Shown here piece by piece: positions 54,406 through 63,912 of a stretch of DNA of 64,000 bases. The DNA comes from Myxococcus xanthus (lineage in GTDB: Bacteria; Myxococcota; Myxococcia; Myxococcales; Myxococcaceae). The notes beneath the pieces were generated by a model. It made no database searches. It saw nothing but the letters and a program-made list of their open reading frames with translations, and was not told where the DNA came from. A program made the position numbers and the translations under genes. The stretch lies in assembly GCF_006402735.1 (NCBI RefSeq), contig NZ_CP017174.1, forward strand, positions 5,335,001 to 5,399,000, written 5' to 3'. Each line of letters begins with the position of its first letter. Positions within the stretch are counted from its first letter, which is position 1.

Positions 54406-55413
54406 TCAGTCCTGCGCCAGGTTCGGCACCAGGACGGACAGCGAGCGCGCGAAGCGGTACGACACACCGGAGTGGCCGTCCTCGAACTCCTCGTGGACGC
54501 GCTCCACGCCCGCGTTCTTGAACTCCTCCGCGAGCATCCGCGTGCCCCAGCGGATGTTGAACTCGTCACGCGTCCCGCAGTCCAGGTACACCGTCTTCAG
54601 CTTCCGGAACGCGTCCATGAACTTCGGCACGAAGCGCACCGGATCGTGCACCAGCCACCGGTTCCACACGTCCAGCCGCAGCCGGCCCGTGTTCGCGTCG
54701 AAGGGCAGCTCCACGTTGAGCGGCTCGCCCTTCTTCGGCGAATACGCGGCGGCCATCGCCAGGACGTTCACCACCGGGAAGTCGTCCCCGCGCATCTTCG
54801 TCTCGCTCACGCGCGCCCGGAACTCGGAGTGCCACGCCTCCACGCCGCCGGCCTTCAGCAGCGCCGCCGCGGCCTTCGGCAGGTCCGGCAGGTAGCAGTA
54901 TTCGAAGTAGGAATCCGCGGCGTGCGCGCCCACGTGGGAGAACAGGTCCGGGTGGTAGCGGCCCATCACCAGCGCGCCATAGCCACCGGAGCTGTGCCCC
55001 ACCACGGCGCGCGAAGCCGCCTTCGGCAGGGTGCGGTAGGTGCGGTCCACGAAGCCCACCACGTCCTTGGTCAGGTAGTCGCGGTACCGGCCAATGGCGT
55101 CGCTGTTCACCCACTGGCTGCCGCCCAGCGACGTCCAGGCATCCGGGAAGACGCCAATGACGGGCGGAATCGCGCCCGACTCGACGAGCGCGTCCAGGCG
55201 CTGGGGGACGGTGGGCGCGAAGCCCGACGCGTTCGTCCAAGAGCCGCCGCTGTTGCCGAAGGCATGCAGGAAGTAGACGACGGGGTAGCGCCGATCATCC
55301 GCGCCGTAGCCCGGCGGAAGATACACGGTGATCTTGCGGCGAGCCGGGTCCCCCAGCGGGTTCGACTCCAGCGCGGGCGACAGCAGCTCACTCGACTCCA
55401 GCAATCCATTCAT
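54406..55413 (-). CDS. Esterase of the alpha/beta-hydrolase (esterase D-like) type
   Basis: The 335-residue enzyme is an alpha/beta-hydrolase of the putative-esterase group that includes S-formylglutathione hydrolase and enterochelin esterase. Visible are the N-terminal ITVYLPPGYGADDRRYPVVY, the oxyanion region LHAFGNSGGSWTN, the nucleophile elbow GHSSGGYGALVM, and a final FEDGHSGVSYRF which gives the catalytic His. The Asp of the triad is probably in the YLDCGTRDEFNIRWG stretch. There is no signal peptide, so it acts in the cytoplasm. It lies 174 bp downstream of kdd's far side and 28 bp after the uracil-DNA glycosylase gene. The substrate is unknown. Confidence 0.88.
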   Translation of the reverse strand: MNGLLESSELLSPALESNPLGDPARRKITVYLPPGYGADDRRYPVVYFLHAFGNSGGSWTNASGFAPTVPQRLDALVESGAIPPVIGVFPDAWTSLGGSQWVNSDAIGRYRDYLTKDVVGFVDRTYRTLPKAASRAVVGHSSGGYGALVMGRYHPDLFSHVGAHAADSYFEYCYLPDLPKAAAALLKAGGVEAWHSEFRARVSETKMRGDDFPVVNVLAMAAAYSPKKGEPLNVELPFDANTGRLRLDVWNRWLVHDPVRFVPKFMDAFRKLKTVYLDCGTRDEFNIRWGTRMLAEEFKNAGVERVHEEFEDGHSGVSYRFARSLSVLVPNLAQD

Positions 55414-55441
55414 CCGTGCATTCCCTTCATCGGGCCCGCGG

Positions 55442-56506
55442 CTACGCGCGCGAACCGGGTTGCTTCCCCAGCGCCTTCATCACCGCCTGGAGGTCCTCCC
55501 ACGCCTTGCGCTTCTCCGCCGGGCTGCGCAGGAGGTACGCCGGGTGGAAGGTGGGCATCAGCTGGATGCCCTCGTAGGTGCGCCAGTTGCCGCGCAGGCG
55601 GGTGATGGGCGTGCTGTCCCGCAGCAGCGTCTGCGCCGCGAACTTGCCCAGCGCCACCACCACCTTGGGCTGGATGGCGGCCAGCTGCGCGCGCAGGAAG
55701 GGCTCGCAGGAGGCAATCTCCTCCGGCTCCGGATTGCGGTTCCCCGGTGGCCGGCACTTCACGACGTTGCAGATGTAGACGTCATCGCGGCGGTAGCCCA
55801 TCGCGCCAATCATCTTCGTCAGCAGGTCGCCGGCCGCGCCGACGAAGGGCACGCCCTGCAGGTCCTCGCTCTCACCAGGGCCCTCGCCCACGAACACCAG
55901 CTCCGCGCGGGGGTTGCCCGAGCCGAACACGAGGTTCTTGCGCGTCGAGCACAGCGTGCAGCGCTGGCAGTCACCCAGCTCCCGGCGAATCTCGTCCAAC
56001 GTCGGCCGCTCGCCGTTCGCCGCTCCAGGCAGCGCCCCAGCGGGCCGCGACGTGGGCGGCGGCGCATCCACACGCATCCCAGCTCCCGGCGTCCGGGGCG
56101 CCGGAGGCCGGCCCTCAACGGAGCCAAGAGCCATGCCCCCCGGACGGGCTGGGGGCGGCACCCGGGCCGGCGCTGCGACACCGTGTCCGGGCAGTCCCGC
56201 TGCACCAGCAGGAGTCGCCGGGCCCGGCCGCTCCGTGCCGATGGAACGGGGCTCCGGTGCCTGGCTTGCCAGCGGCGGCCGGGGCAGCGGTGCCTCGGGG
56301 AGAGCAGGAGGCCCAGCGTCCGCGGCCCCCTGGGTCCGGGCGAAGCGCGCACGCAAGGAGGGAGCCGAGCGTTGGAGCTCGAGCGCAGCCTTGGCGTCAA
56401 TCATCAGCACCCGGCCAGCGGCCTCCTCCTGCCAGAGGAGGTGGCGGCGCACATCGTCCAGCAGGGCGCTCAGGTCCTGCGAGGCCTCGGGCGTATCATC
56501 AATCAC
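55442..56506 (-). CDS. Family 4 uracil-DNA glycosylase
   Basis: This 354-residue enzyme excises uracil from DNA and carries a [4Fe-4S] cluster. The catalytic C-terminal half starts at about residue 165 with ELGDCQRCTLCSTRKNLVFG, giving the first Cys pair, then VFVGEGPGESEDLQGVPFVG (the family 4 motif A). A second Cys pair lies in NVVKCRPPGNRNPEPEEIAS and the following C. The HPAYLLRSP end holds motif B. The first 160 residues are a low-complexity Pro/Ala/Arg linker after a short helix. GTG at 56506 is the likely start; further in-frame sequence upstream runs through the promoter of the divergent thioesterase gene. The length exceeds the roughly 200 residues of minimal members because of the linker. 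Confidence 0.92.
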   Translation of the reverse strand: MIDDTPEASQDLSALLDDVRRHLLWQEEAAGRVLMIDAKAALELQRSAPSLRARFARTQGAADAGPPALPEAPLPRPPLASQAPEPRSIGTERPGPATPAGAAGLPGHGVAAPARVPPPARPGGMALGSVEGRPPAPRTPGAGMRVDAPPPTSRPAGALPGAANGERPTLDEIRRELGDCQRCTLCSTRKNLVFGSGNPRAELVFVGEGPGESEDLQGVPFVGAAGDLLTKMIGAMGYRRDDVYICNVVKCRPPGNRNPEPEEIASCEPFLRAQLAAIQPKVVVALGKFAAQTLLRDSTPITRLRGNWRTYEGIQLMPTFHPAYLLRSPAEKRKAWEDLQAVMKALGKQPGSRA

Positions 56507-56705
56507 GGTCCTGGATCGGTATCGGACGTGGCGCCCGTGCGCAAGGAAGCGGACGCCCGAGCCGGCTGTTCGCCTCCCGCCAGAGCAGTTCCAGGCCCAC
56601 GCCCGGAGTCCTACCCCGCCCTGCCCCCAGTCATCCGCCCCGGAGGCGCCCCTGGCCCACGCTATCTTGCGCCCCCAACCCGGTGTCACGCAGCGAGGAG
56701 CCGCC

Positions 56706-57137
56706 ATGGAGCACCAGAACCCGGATTACCGCCAGGACACGGAGGCCCTGTTCACAACGGCCGCCTTCGTCATGGACCTGGGCATCCAGCCCGTGGACAT
56801 CCGCCCCGGCGAGGTGGAGGCCCGGCTGGTGGTGCAGCCCCGTCACCTGCAGCAGGATGGCGTCATCCACGCTGGTGTCCAGGCGACGTTGGCGGACCAT
56901 ACGGCGGGCGCGGCGGCCTTCTCCGTGGTCCGCAAGGGCCAGCGGGTGTTGTCCACCAGCTTCACCGTCCACCTGCTCCAGACGGCGTCCGGTGAAGAAC
57001 TTCGGTGCAAGGCCCGGGTGCTCCGCGCCGGCCGCCGGCTCATCGTCACGGAGTCCGAGGTCCACGCCATCTCCGGCGGCACGCCCCGGCTCGTGTCGAA
57101 GACCACCGTCACCCTCGCGGTGATGGAGCCCCGTTAG
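56706..57137 (+). CDS. PaaI-family hotdog thioesterase
   Basis: The 143-residue protein is a hotdog-fold thioesterase of the PaaI/YdiI type, which hydrolyses acyl-CoA or aryl-CoA esters. The family pattern includes the LVVQPRHLQQDGVIHAGVQA segment with the conserved Gly and His. It is followed by TLADHTAGAAAFSVVRKG with the catalytic acid, STSFTVHLLQTASGEELRC and EVHAISGGTPRLVSKTTVTL. GAGGAG lies five bases before the ATG at 56706. It overlaps coaBC convergently by four bases. The substrate is not known. Confidence 0.92.
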   Translation: MEHQNPDYRQDTEALFTTAAFVMDLGIQPVDIRPGEVEARLVVQPRHLQQDGVIHAGVQATLADHTAGAAAFSVVRKGQRVLSTSFTVHLLQTASGEELRCKARVLRAGRRLIVTESEVHAISGGTPRLVSKTTVTLAVMEPR

Positions 57138-58354
57138 GACGGTGACACGAGCAGCAACTGGATGAGGGCCCGCGCCACCTCGTGCTTGCTGCCCTGGAGT
57201 TCATGCTGCGCGCCCGAGCGCGTGAGCACCGTCACCCGGTTGGTGTCCGTGCCAAAGCCCGCGCCAGGGGCCGTCACGTCGTTGGCGACAATCGCGTCCA
57301 GCCCCTTGCGCTCCAGTTTGTCGCGCGCGTGCGCCACCACGCGCTCCGTCTCCGCCGCGAAGCCCACCAGCACCGGCCGCTTCGGCTGTCCCACCACCTG
57401 GCGGGAGGCCTCCGCGAGCACGTCCGGCGTGCGCACGAGCGTCAGCGCCTCGGGCGACGTTGAAGCGCCCTTCTTCACCTTCTGCGGCGCGCGCGTCTCC
57501 GGGCGCCAATCGCTGACCGCCGCCGTGGCGATGAACGCATCCACCGTGCCCACCCGTGAGAGCACCTCGCGCGCCATGTCGTCCGCGCTCACCACGTCCA
57601 CGACGTCCAAGCCGCCGCGCTCCACGGTGCCCACGGGACCGAGCACCACTGTCACCTCGGCGCCCAGGGTCCGGGCCGCGTGCGCGAGCGCCATGCCCAT
57701 CTTCCCCGTGGAGGGATTGGAGATGAACCGCACCGGGTCCAGGAACTCGCGCGTGGGGCCCGCCGTCAGCAGCACCCGCTTCCCCGCCAGCGGGCCAGCG
57801 CCAAAACGCGCCGCGACCGCCTGGACGATGGCTGGAACGTCCGCCAGTCGCCCCTCCCCCACGTCACCACAGGCCAGCATCCCCGCGCCTGGGCCCACGC
57901 GCGAGAAGCGCGGATAAGCCAGCAGGGCCACCAGGTTCTCCTGCGTCAGGGGGTTGTCCCACATGGCCACGTTCATCGCCGGCGCCAGCACCACCGGCCC
58001 CCGGAAGGCGAGCAGCGACGTCGTCACGGCGTCGTTCCCCATGCCCGCGCGGATGCGCGCCAGCAGGTCAGCGGTGGCCGGCGCCACGACGAACGCCTCG
58101 GCCCAGCGAGCCAGGTCCAGGTGGCCGAAGTTCCCCTCCTGGGCAGGGTCGAAATAGTCCGTGAGCACAGGGTGCCCGCTGAGCGCCTGGAAGGTGAGCG
58201 GGGTGACGAACTGGCGCGCGGACTCCGTCATGGCCACCCGCACCTCGGCGCCCGCACGCGACAGCTCCCGCACCAGCTCGCAGGCCTTGTACGCCGCGAT
58301 GCCGCCACCCACGCCAACGACCACCCGGCGGCCCTTCAGAGTCGTCACGTCCAT
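57134..58354 (-). CDS. coaBC: Bifunctional phosphopantothenoylcysteine decarboxylase/synthase
   Basis: CoaBC joins cysteine to 4'-phosphopantothenate and decarboxylates the product, two steps of coenzyme A synthesis. The N-terminal FMN-binding CoaC domain (about 1-185) has [20 protein letters not shown], the catalytic-type segment [20 protein letters not shown] and [10 protein letters not shown]. The C-terminal CoaB domain (about 190-400) has [20 protein letters not shown] with [18 protein letters not shown], and the [19 protein letters not shown] loop. The 406-residue length is usual. The gene ends overlapping the convergent thioesterase by four bases. The next gene upstream is the large carboxypeptidase-regulatory-repeat protein. 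Confidence 0.97.
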   Translation of the reverse strand: MDVTTLKGRRVVVGVGGGIAAYKACELVRELSRAGAEVRVAMTESARQFVTPLTFQALSGHPVLTDYFDPAQEGNFGHLDLARWAEAFVVAPATADLLARIRAGMGNDAVTTSLLAFRGPVVLAPAMNVAMWDNPLTQENLVALLAYPRFSRVGPGAGMLACGDVGEGRLADVPAIVQAVAARFGAGPLAGKRVLLTAGPTREFLDPVRFISNPSTGKMGMALAHAARTLGAEVTVVLGPVGTVERGGLDVVDVVSADDMAREVLSRVGTVDAFIATAAVSDWRPETRAPQKVKKGASTSPEALTLVRTPDVLAEASRQVVGQPKRPVLVGFAAETERVVAHARDKLERKGLDAIVANDVTAPGAGFGTDTNRVTVLTRSGAQHELQGSKHEVARALIQLLLVSPS

Positions 58355-58405
58355 GCGGCTTCCTAATGCGCGGGGAGGCGGGCTCGCAACCGTCCCGGCA
58401 GGGCC

Positions 58406-61375
58406 TCAGTGGGCCATCATCACGACGTCACTGCTCGAAGGCACATCCACGACGCGGACCTCCGGTCCGCCTGGGGTCTCCACGTGGAAGTTGCCCCACA
58501 CCAGCGTGTACCGCCCGGGACGCAGGCCGCTCAGGCGGACCTGCTCCGACCGGGGCTGGTACACGAGCTGCGCCCAGCGCGAGCGCATCAACGCCACCGC
58601 CGGAGGATTGCCCACCGCCCCCAGCTCTCCCGCGACGACCCACAGCGCCCGGCCCCGCTCCGGCTTCACCTGGACGACCAGCGACGCGGTGCCCGGCCCC
58701 GGGCCCAGGTCCAGCGACATCTCCGAGCCGCCCACCTGCACCACCAGCGCCGGCTCGCCAGAGAACTCCCGGTTCGCGCCCAGCGCGAAGCGGTAGTTGC
58801 CCGGGGAGACCTCCACGCTGTAGCCGCCATCCGGCCCGGTGACGATGGTGAGCGGTTCGCTGCGGTCCGCGTTGACGGCCTCGACCTCGAAGCCCGCCGC
58901 GGGGCTCCCGTCCTGGCGGTACACCCGGCCGCTCAAACGCGTGGCCTGCCGCAGCTTGAGCTCCACCGGCCCCCGCGCGCCCCGCTCCAACGACTGGGTG
59001 GCGCTCAACCGCCCCTTGCGCGCCGTGAGCGAGTAGCGCGTCACATAGGGCGGGCTGGCCACCGTGAAGGTGCCGTCCGGCCCGGAGAGCACGGAGTCGT
59101 CACAGACGTCGCACGACACCACGGCATCTGGCACCGGCCCGCCGCCCTCGTCGACCACGCGGCCCGAGACACCCGGCAGCTTCTCCAGCACCAGGTCTCC
59201 CAGGTCGGGTGAGACCGGGCGATCCACCATCAGCGGCTCGTAGCCCGCCGCGTCCACCGACGCGATGACGCGGTCGCCTGCCGAGGGCAACGGCAGCTCG
59301 AAGCGGCCATCCGGTGCATTCACATCGTGCTCGTCCACGCGGAAGCGGCGCACCGGCTCACCGTCATCGCCCATGACGCGCCCGCGGTAGACGTCGCGCT
59401 TCTTGAGCACCACTCGCACCGGTGGGCCACCCGCCTTGCCCTCGGCGCGCTCGATCTGATCATAGCCCGGGTGCCGCACCTCCAAGCGGTAGCCCCGGTC
59501 CGGCCGCAGCGCACGGAACTCGAAACGGCCGCTCGCGTCGGACTGCACGGGCTCCGCGCCACGGGGCACCACCACCAACGTGGCGCCCGCTACCGGCGCG
59601 TTCTGCCCGTCCACCACCTCGCCACTGAGCGGCGCTCCGGGCTTCAGCTCCGCCTCCAGCTTCAGCGACTGCCCTTCCGTCAGCGTCACCTCCCGGCGCT
59701 CCGACGGCTGATAGTCGGGATGGGACGCCATCATCGAATACGTGCCCGCCGGCATCCCGCGCATCGGGACCATGCCATCCGAGCCGGACGGCCGGTCACT
59801 CCGGAAGATGCCCTGCTGCTCCACCCACAACACCACGTCCGCGCCTTCCACGCGGCGGCCCTCGGCGGAGACCGTCACCTCCAACGACGCGCGAGGCTCC
59901 AGCGCCAGTTGCACGTCGGTGGCCGGCGCCGTCACCTTCAACTGGCCACCGCCCCACTCCGAGTGGTGCGCATGCAGCTCGTACAGCCCCGGCGTGGGCA
60001 CCTGCGCGATGAAGCGCCCTTCCGCGTCCGCCAGCGTCGACGCGCCCGTGGGCTGCACCAACACGGACACGCCCGGCGCGGGCCGGCCATAGACATCCAG
60101 CACCTGTCCGCTGATGACGGTGGCGCGCTCCATCTCCAGTTCGAGCGCCGTCTCCCCTGGCGCCACCTTCGCGGGCAGCTGCGCATCACGGAAGCCCTCG
60201 GCCTGTCCGGTCAGCACGTAGTTGCCCACGGCCAGGGGGCCCAGCGTCACCAACGCGCCGGTGCCACCGCGCTCCTGCCGGACGACTTCCCCCGTCGGCA
60301 TGCGCAGCAGGAGCTCCGGTTGCGGCACGGGATGGCCGTCCTCGTCCACCACCGTGACGAGCAGGCTCCCTGCTTCCTCGAGTGCCAACGTCACCTGGGT
60401 GACGCGCTCGTCCAGTGCCAAGACGCGGGGCACGGACGCCAGGCCCTTGGCCTCCGCGGTCACCACCAATTCGTCCGGATACAAGCCGGTGAAGCGCACC
60501 GGAGCGCCGTCCGTGCGCAGCTCCCGCGACAGGTGGTCCGCGCGCAGCCGCACCAACGCGGCCGCGGGGGACCCGTTCCGGGTGACGCGGACCTCCAGGG
60601 TGCGCGCGGGCGTCAGCCTCAGGCGCACGGGCTGTGGCCCCGCCTCCACCTGGGACTCCACCGCGGGCAGGTACCCCTCCGCCGTGGCCAGCACATAGAA
60701 AGGCCCTTCGCCCAGGCCCGTCAGGGTGAAGCGGCCATCCGAGCCAGTCGTGGACTCGAAGGGCAGCGGCGCCCGCCGCGACATTCCGTGCACGTGAGCC
60801 CCCGCCAAGGGCCGGCCGGCTTCGTCCACCACCTGCCCCACCAGGGTGCGCAGCGGCGGCAGGTACAGCTCCACCGGGTCTCCCGGCGCGGCCCGCTCGC
60901 GGAGCGCGACGCCCAGCCCTGGCGCGCGGGCCCACACGGAGAAGGACACGCCAGCCAGTTGCTCGAAGCGGAAGCGCCCGTCCGCGTCCGTGCTGACCGT
61001 GGCCCGCGGCGTCAGGAAGCCCTGCTGCTGCTCGAAGAACGCCAGCGTGTGCAGCGCCGTCTCACGCGCCGGGCAGGACAGGAGCGCCTGGCCACACGCA
61101 TCACAATGGACGCCCAGGAGCGTCCGCTCCGCGCTGGCGGCCAGGAACACCTCCGCGCCCGCGACGGGACGACCCGAGGCGTCCAGCACACGTCCCGTGA
61201 GCGCCAACCCCTCGCCCGCGGAGGCCACGTCCACGGCGGCGAACTCCGGCAGGGCCTTGCCAGTGGCGGCGTGCCTGTCGCGAGCGGCGGGCCCCGTCTC
61301 CGTGCCGGGCCACAGCCACACCACCCCTGCCGCGAGCAGGGTCGCCATCACGCCTATGACAATCCAGTTGCGCAT
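58406..61375 (-). CDS. Large secreted protein with carboxypeptidase regulatory-like repeats
   Basis: This 989-residue protein starts with a short cytoplasmic end and a membrane span or signal ([20 protein letters not shown]). The outside part is made of about nine or ten tandem beta-sandwich repeats of the carboxypeptidase regulatory (CarboxypepD_reg) type. Each is marked by GxVxDxxGxPVxGAxV-like openings: [80 protein letters not shown] and [17 protein letters not shown]. The C-terminal end contains [14 protein letters not shown]. Such repeats build extended surface or adhesion structures; no enzymatic domain is seen. A conserved-looking double Cys ([11 protein letters not shown]) near residue 95 may bind metal. 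Its function is unknown. Confidence 0.88.
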   Translation of the reverse strand: MRNWIVIGVMATLLAAGVVWLWPGTETGPAARDRHAATGKALPEFAAVDVASAGEGLALTGRVLDASGRPVAGAEVFLAASAERTLLGVHCDACGQALLSCPARETALHTLAFFEQQQGFLTPRATVSTDADGRFRFEQLAGVSFSVWARAPGLGVALRERAAPGDPVELYLPPLRTLVGQVVDEAGRPLAGAHVHGMSRRAPLPFESTTGSDGRFTLTGLGEGPFYVLATAEGYLPAVESQVEAGPQPVRLRLTPARTLEVRVTRNGSPAAALVRLRADHLSRELRTDGAPVRFTGLYPDELVVTAEAKGLASVPRVLALDERVTQVTLALEEAGSLLVTVVDEDGHPVPQPELLLRMPTGEVVRQERGGTGALVTLGPLAVGNYVLTGQAEGFRDAQLPAKVAPGETALELEMERATVISGQVLDVYGRPAPGVSVLVQPTGASTLADAEGRFIAQVPTPGLYELHAHHSEWGGGQLKVTAPATDVQLALEPRASLEVTVSAEGRRVEGADVVLWVEQQGIFRSDRPSGSDGMVPMRGMPAGTYSMMASHPDYQPSERREVTLTEGQSLKLEAELKPGAPLSGEVVDGQNAPVAGATLVVVPRGAEPVQSDASGRFEFRALRPDRGYRLEVRHPGYDQIERAEGKAGGPPVRVVLKKRDVYRGRVMGDDGEPVRRFRVDEHDVNAPDGRFELPLPSAGDRVIASVDAAGYEPLMVDRPVSPDLGDLVLEKLPGVSGRVVDEGGGPVPDAVVSCDVCDDSVLSGPDGTFTVASPPYVTRYSLTARKGRLSATQSLERGARGPVELKLRQATRLSGRVYRQDGSPAAGFEVEAVNADRSEPLTIVTGPDGGYSVEVSPGNYRFALGANREFSGEPALVVQVGGSEMSLDLGPGPGTASLVVQVKPERGRALWVVAGELGAVGNPPAVALMRSRWAQLVYQPRSEQVRLSGLRPGRYTLVWGNFHVETPGGPEVRVVDVPSSSDVVMMAH

Positions 61376-61477
61376 GCGCAGACGGCGCGGACGTTAGCCC
61401 GGGACCGGGCGCGGAACGGCCGATTCCCCCTGAAAATTCCGGACGCGTCCTTTCCCGGACGCATGGGCGAGCCGCGC

Positions 61478-61996
61478 CTACAGCTTGTCTTCGAGGTCAT
61501 CCAGGCGCTTCTCGACCCGCTCGAAACGCTCCTGGGTCGAATCCGCCATGGAGGTCAGCAGCCGGGCCATGCGGCCCGCGTGGGCCTCCATCCGGCTCAT
61601 GCGTCCCGACACGGAACGCAGCCCCACAATCATGGACTCCACGGTCGACATCATCGTCTCCATGTTGCCCATCATGGAGTCCATGTTCGTCTGCATGGCC
61701 GCCATGTTCGACTGCATGGCCACCATGTTCGACTGCATGACCGCCATGTTCGACTGCATGGTCGCCATGTTCGACCGCATGGACACCATGCCCATCGCCA
61801 TGCCTTCGACGTCCCCTTGCGTCGCCCTCAGCTCCTGGCGCAGCTCGACCACCTCGCCCAGGAACTTCACCACCACGTCGCCGCCCACCGCCCTCGCCAT
61901 GCGCCGCCCTCCGACAACGGAACGGCGCGAACGTACCTGGGGCGTCTGACGAGCTTGAGATTCGGGACGAAGCTGCTTCGGTCGACGAGGGGCCAT
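61478..61996 (-). CDS. Coiled-coil protein with a methionine heptad repeat
   Basis: The 172-residue protein has a long coiled coil from about residue 40 to the end. Residues 73-115 repeat a seven-residue unit of the form M-Q-S-N-M-A-x, so Met occupies both core positions in successive heptads. The DNA repeats 21 bp (61681-61785). A basic N-terminus (RRPKQLRPESQ) precedes it and a normal Leu/Glu coiled coil ends it (FERVEKRLDDLEDK). AGGAGG lies seven bases before the ATG at 61996, eleven bases after the PP2C gene's stop. It is thus in the FHA-PP2C operon. The function is unknown; assembly or scaffold is plausible from the structure. Confidence 0.82.
   Translation of the reverse strand: MAPRRPKQLRPESQARQTPQVRSRRSVVGGRRMARAVGGDVVVKFLGEVVELRQELRATQGDVEGMAMGMVSMRSNMATMQSNMAVMQSNMVAMQSNMAAMQTNMDSMMGNMETMMSTVESMIVGLRSVSGRMSRMEAHAGRMARLLTSMADSTQERFERVEKRLDDLEDKL
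61681..61785. repeat. Five tandem 21-bp units inside the coiled-coil gene
   Basis: Units start at 61681, 61702, 61723, 61744 and 61765, each of the form CCATGTTCGACTGCATGGCC plus one base, with a few substitutions. The length is a multiple of three, so the frame is kept and each unit adds one coiled-coil heptad. Flanking DNA has degenerate units. Confidence 0.9.
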
Positions 61997-62007
61997 GACG
62001 CGTCCTC

Positions 62008-63282
62008 CTACTCCTCGGCGAACGGAGCAATCGCCTGGGCCACGGCCAGCTCCTGCCGCGCCTCGCTGAGCTCCGAGTTGGTGGCGCGAAGCCGGTCGCT
62101 GAGCACTTGGACGAAGCTCCAGAGCATCTTCACCGCGAGGATGGACTCGCGCTTCATCAGGCCCATCAGGTCCGGCCGCGAGATGACCATGGTGCGCGTG
62201 GGCTCCGTCGCCCGCACCGTCGCCGAACGCGGCGCGTTGTCGATGAGCCCCATCTCTCCGAAGTGGCCACCCGCGCGCAGCTCGGCGATCTCCACGCCGT
62301 TCTTCTCGATGGCCACCCGGCCCCGGATGACGACGAAGAGCTCCTCGCCCGGCTGCCCCTCCACCACGATTTCACGCCCCGCGGGATACGTGCGCGTGGT
62401 CGCGATGGACAGCACCGCCGTCTGCTCCTTGTAGGTGAGGTGACGGAAGAGCGGAATCTTGCGCAGCGCCTCCATGCGCGACTGCGCTTCGCTCGACTCC
62501 TCGCTGACGGTGGCGCCTTCGCCCGCGACCTTCACCACCACCGCGGTGATGTTGTCCTTGCCGCCGCGCTCGTTGGCGACATCGATGAAGCGCTTGGGCA
62601 GGTCCGCGGGCGCGATGCCGGAGATGAGCGGAAGGACCTCCTCGTCCTCGACATAGCCATGCAGGCCGTCCGAGCAGAGGATGAACATGTCCCCGGGCAC
62701 CAGGTCCACGATGAGCGTGTCGACCTGGACGGACTCCTGGATGCCCACCGCGCGGGTAATCACGTTGCGGTACTGCGAGTTGGCGGCCTGGTCCTTGGTA
62801 ATCGTGCCGGCCTTGAGCTGCGCGGCGACCAGCGTGTGGTCCTCCGTCAGCCGGTGACACTGGCCATGCCGCACCAGGTAGACACGGCTGTCACCCACAT
62901 GGCCGATGACGCCCTTGTTGCCGCCCACCGCGAGGCACACGAACGTCGTGCCCATGCCGCGCTTGGTCGCGTCCGACATCGCCGTCCGGTAGATGTCCGC
63001 GCACGCGCGCTGGACGGCCACCTCGACGAGCGCCGCCGCCGCGGAGCGGCTGTCCGGCGTCGGGTTGTTGCCCAGGTCCTTCAACAGATGGCGGTTGGCG
63101 GAGATGTGCTGCTTGACGACCTCCGTGGCGCGGTTGCTCGCGACCTCGCCGGCCGCGTGACCGCCCATGCCGTCAGCCACCACGTAGAGGCCGAGTGCCG
63201 CATCCACCAGCATCGCGTCTTCGTTGTGCTGCCGCCTGCGGCCGACGTCGGTCAGTCCAAAAGCTTCTGTGGTCAAGGCCAC
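62008..63282 (-). CDS. PP2C-type Ser/Thr phosphatase fused to a cyclic-nucleotide-binding domain
   Basis: The 424-residue protein pairs two domains. The N-terminal PP2C/PPM phosphatase (about 1-245) carries the metal-binding RRRQHNEDA, VVADGMGGHAAGEVASN, VGHVGDSRVYLVRHG, LCSDGLHGYV and RGGKDNITAVVVKV. It should reverse Ser/Thr phosphorylation made by kinases like those in this window. The C-terminal cNMP-binding domain (about 265-400) has PLFRHLTYKEQTAVL, EGQPGEELFVVIRGRVAIEK, AGGHFGEMGLIDNAPRSATV and a final helix. The GTG at 63282 is chosen because GGGAG lies eight bases upstream. An upstream FHA gene and a downstream coiled-coil gene complete the operon. A second-messenger switch on the phosphatase is inferred. 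Confidence 0.93.
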   Translation of the reverse strand: MALTTEAFGLTDVGRRRQHNEDAMLVDAALGLYVVADGMGGHAAGEVASNRATEVVKQHISANRHLLKDLGNNPTPDSRSAAAALVEVAVQRACADIYRTAMSDATKRGMGTTFVCLAVGGNKGVIGHVGDSRVYLVRHGQCHRLTEDHTLVAAQLKAGTITKDQAANSQYRNVITRAVGIQESVQVDTLIVDLVPGDMFILCSDGLHGYVEDEEVLPLISGIAPADLPKRFIDVANERGGKDNITAVVVKVAGEGATVSEESSEAQSRMEALRKIPLFRHLTYKEQTAVLSIATTRTYPAGREIVVEGQPGEELFVVIRGRVAIEKNGVEIAELRAGGHFGEMGLIDNAPRSATVRATEPTRTMVISRPDLMGLMKRESILAVKMLWSFVQVLSDRLRATNSELSEARQELAVAQAIAPFAEE

Positions 63283-63352
63283 CGCGAACACTCCCGTGTG
63301 TGACAGAGGGCGACTCCGCACGTTACGCAGGCCCACGAAGACGTGGCAAGGC

Positions 63353-63865
63353 TCAGGGAGCCATCCTTACGGCCAGCATCCGCACAAAACCGCTGGCCGT
63401 GTAGAAGCCGACCTCCACCTGGCCGAAGCGCAACCGAGCCCCATCCGCCACCGGAACGGCCTTCCGGGGCACCAGGCGGACGCCCCCCGCCCAGGAGCCA
63501 TTCTTGGACCCGGCATCCGTCAGCAGGAAGCCCGCATGGCCTTCCTCCCGACTGAACCAGGCGTGGAACCGGGACACGCTCCCGTCGTCCAGGACCACGT
63601 CGTTGTTGCCCGTCCGCCCCACGGTGATGCCCCGCCCGAAGGCGTTCGTCCGCGATTTCACGACGGGAAACGCCAATGGCCCGCTGGCCCCCAGCGTGGG
63701 GGTCCCCGCGTTCGTCACCGTCTTCAGACGGTACTCCTCCCCGTCCCCGCCGCTGCCTTCCTCCGTCGCCGGAGTGAAGACGAGCAGCGCGGCTGGCAGG
63801 TTCCGCTCGAAGACTTCTCGGTTGCGGAGGTATCGCGACACATGGGCGCTGAGCGGCTCGGGCAT
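63353..63865 (-). CDS. FHA-domain protein
   Basis: This 170-residue protein has an FHA phosphothreonine-binding domain at about residues 65-150: GRGITVGRTGNNDVVLDDGS, SRFHAWFS, the conserved GSKNGSWAGGV and RLRFGQVEVGF. The first 60 residues are a polar helix with acidic stretches (RYLRNREVFERNLPAALL). Lying 71 bp upstream of the PP2C-cNMP gene on the same strand, it probably forms the operon's first gene and could recruit the phosphatase to phosphorylated targets; this is inference from gene order. The gene stands 47 bp after the end of a further minus-strand gene cut by the window edge. Confidence 0.93.
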   Translation of the reverse strand: MPEPLSAHVSRYLRNREVFERNLPAALLVFTPATEEGSGGDGEEYRLKTVTNAGTPTLGASGPLAFPVVKSRTNAFGRGITVGRTGNNDVVLDDGSVSRFHAWFSREEGHAGFLLTDAGSKNGSWAGGVRLVPRKAVPVADGARLRFGQVEVGFYTASGFVRMLAVRMAP

Positions 63866-63912
63866 ACGCGGCGTGCGAACAGAGTGCTCGCAAGCCGCAC
63901 TCTACGCAAAGC

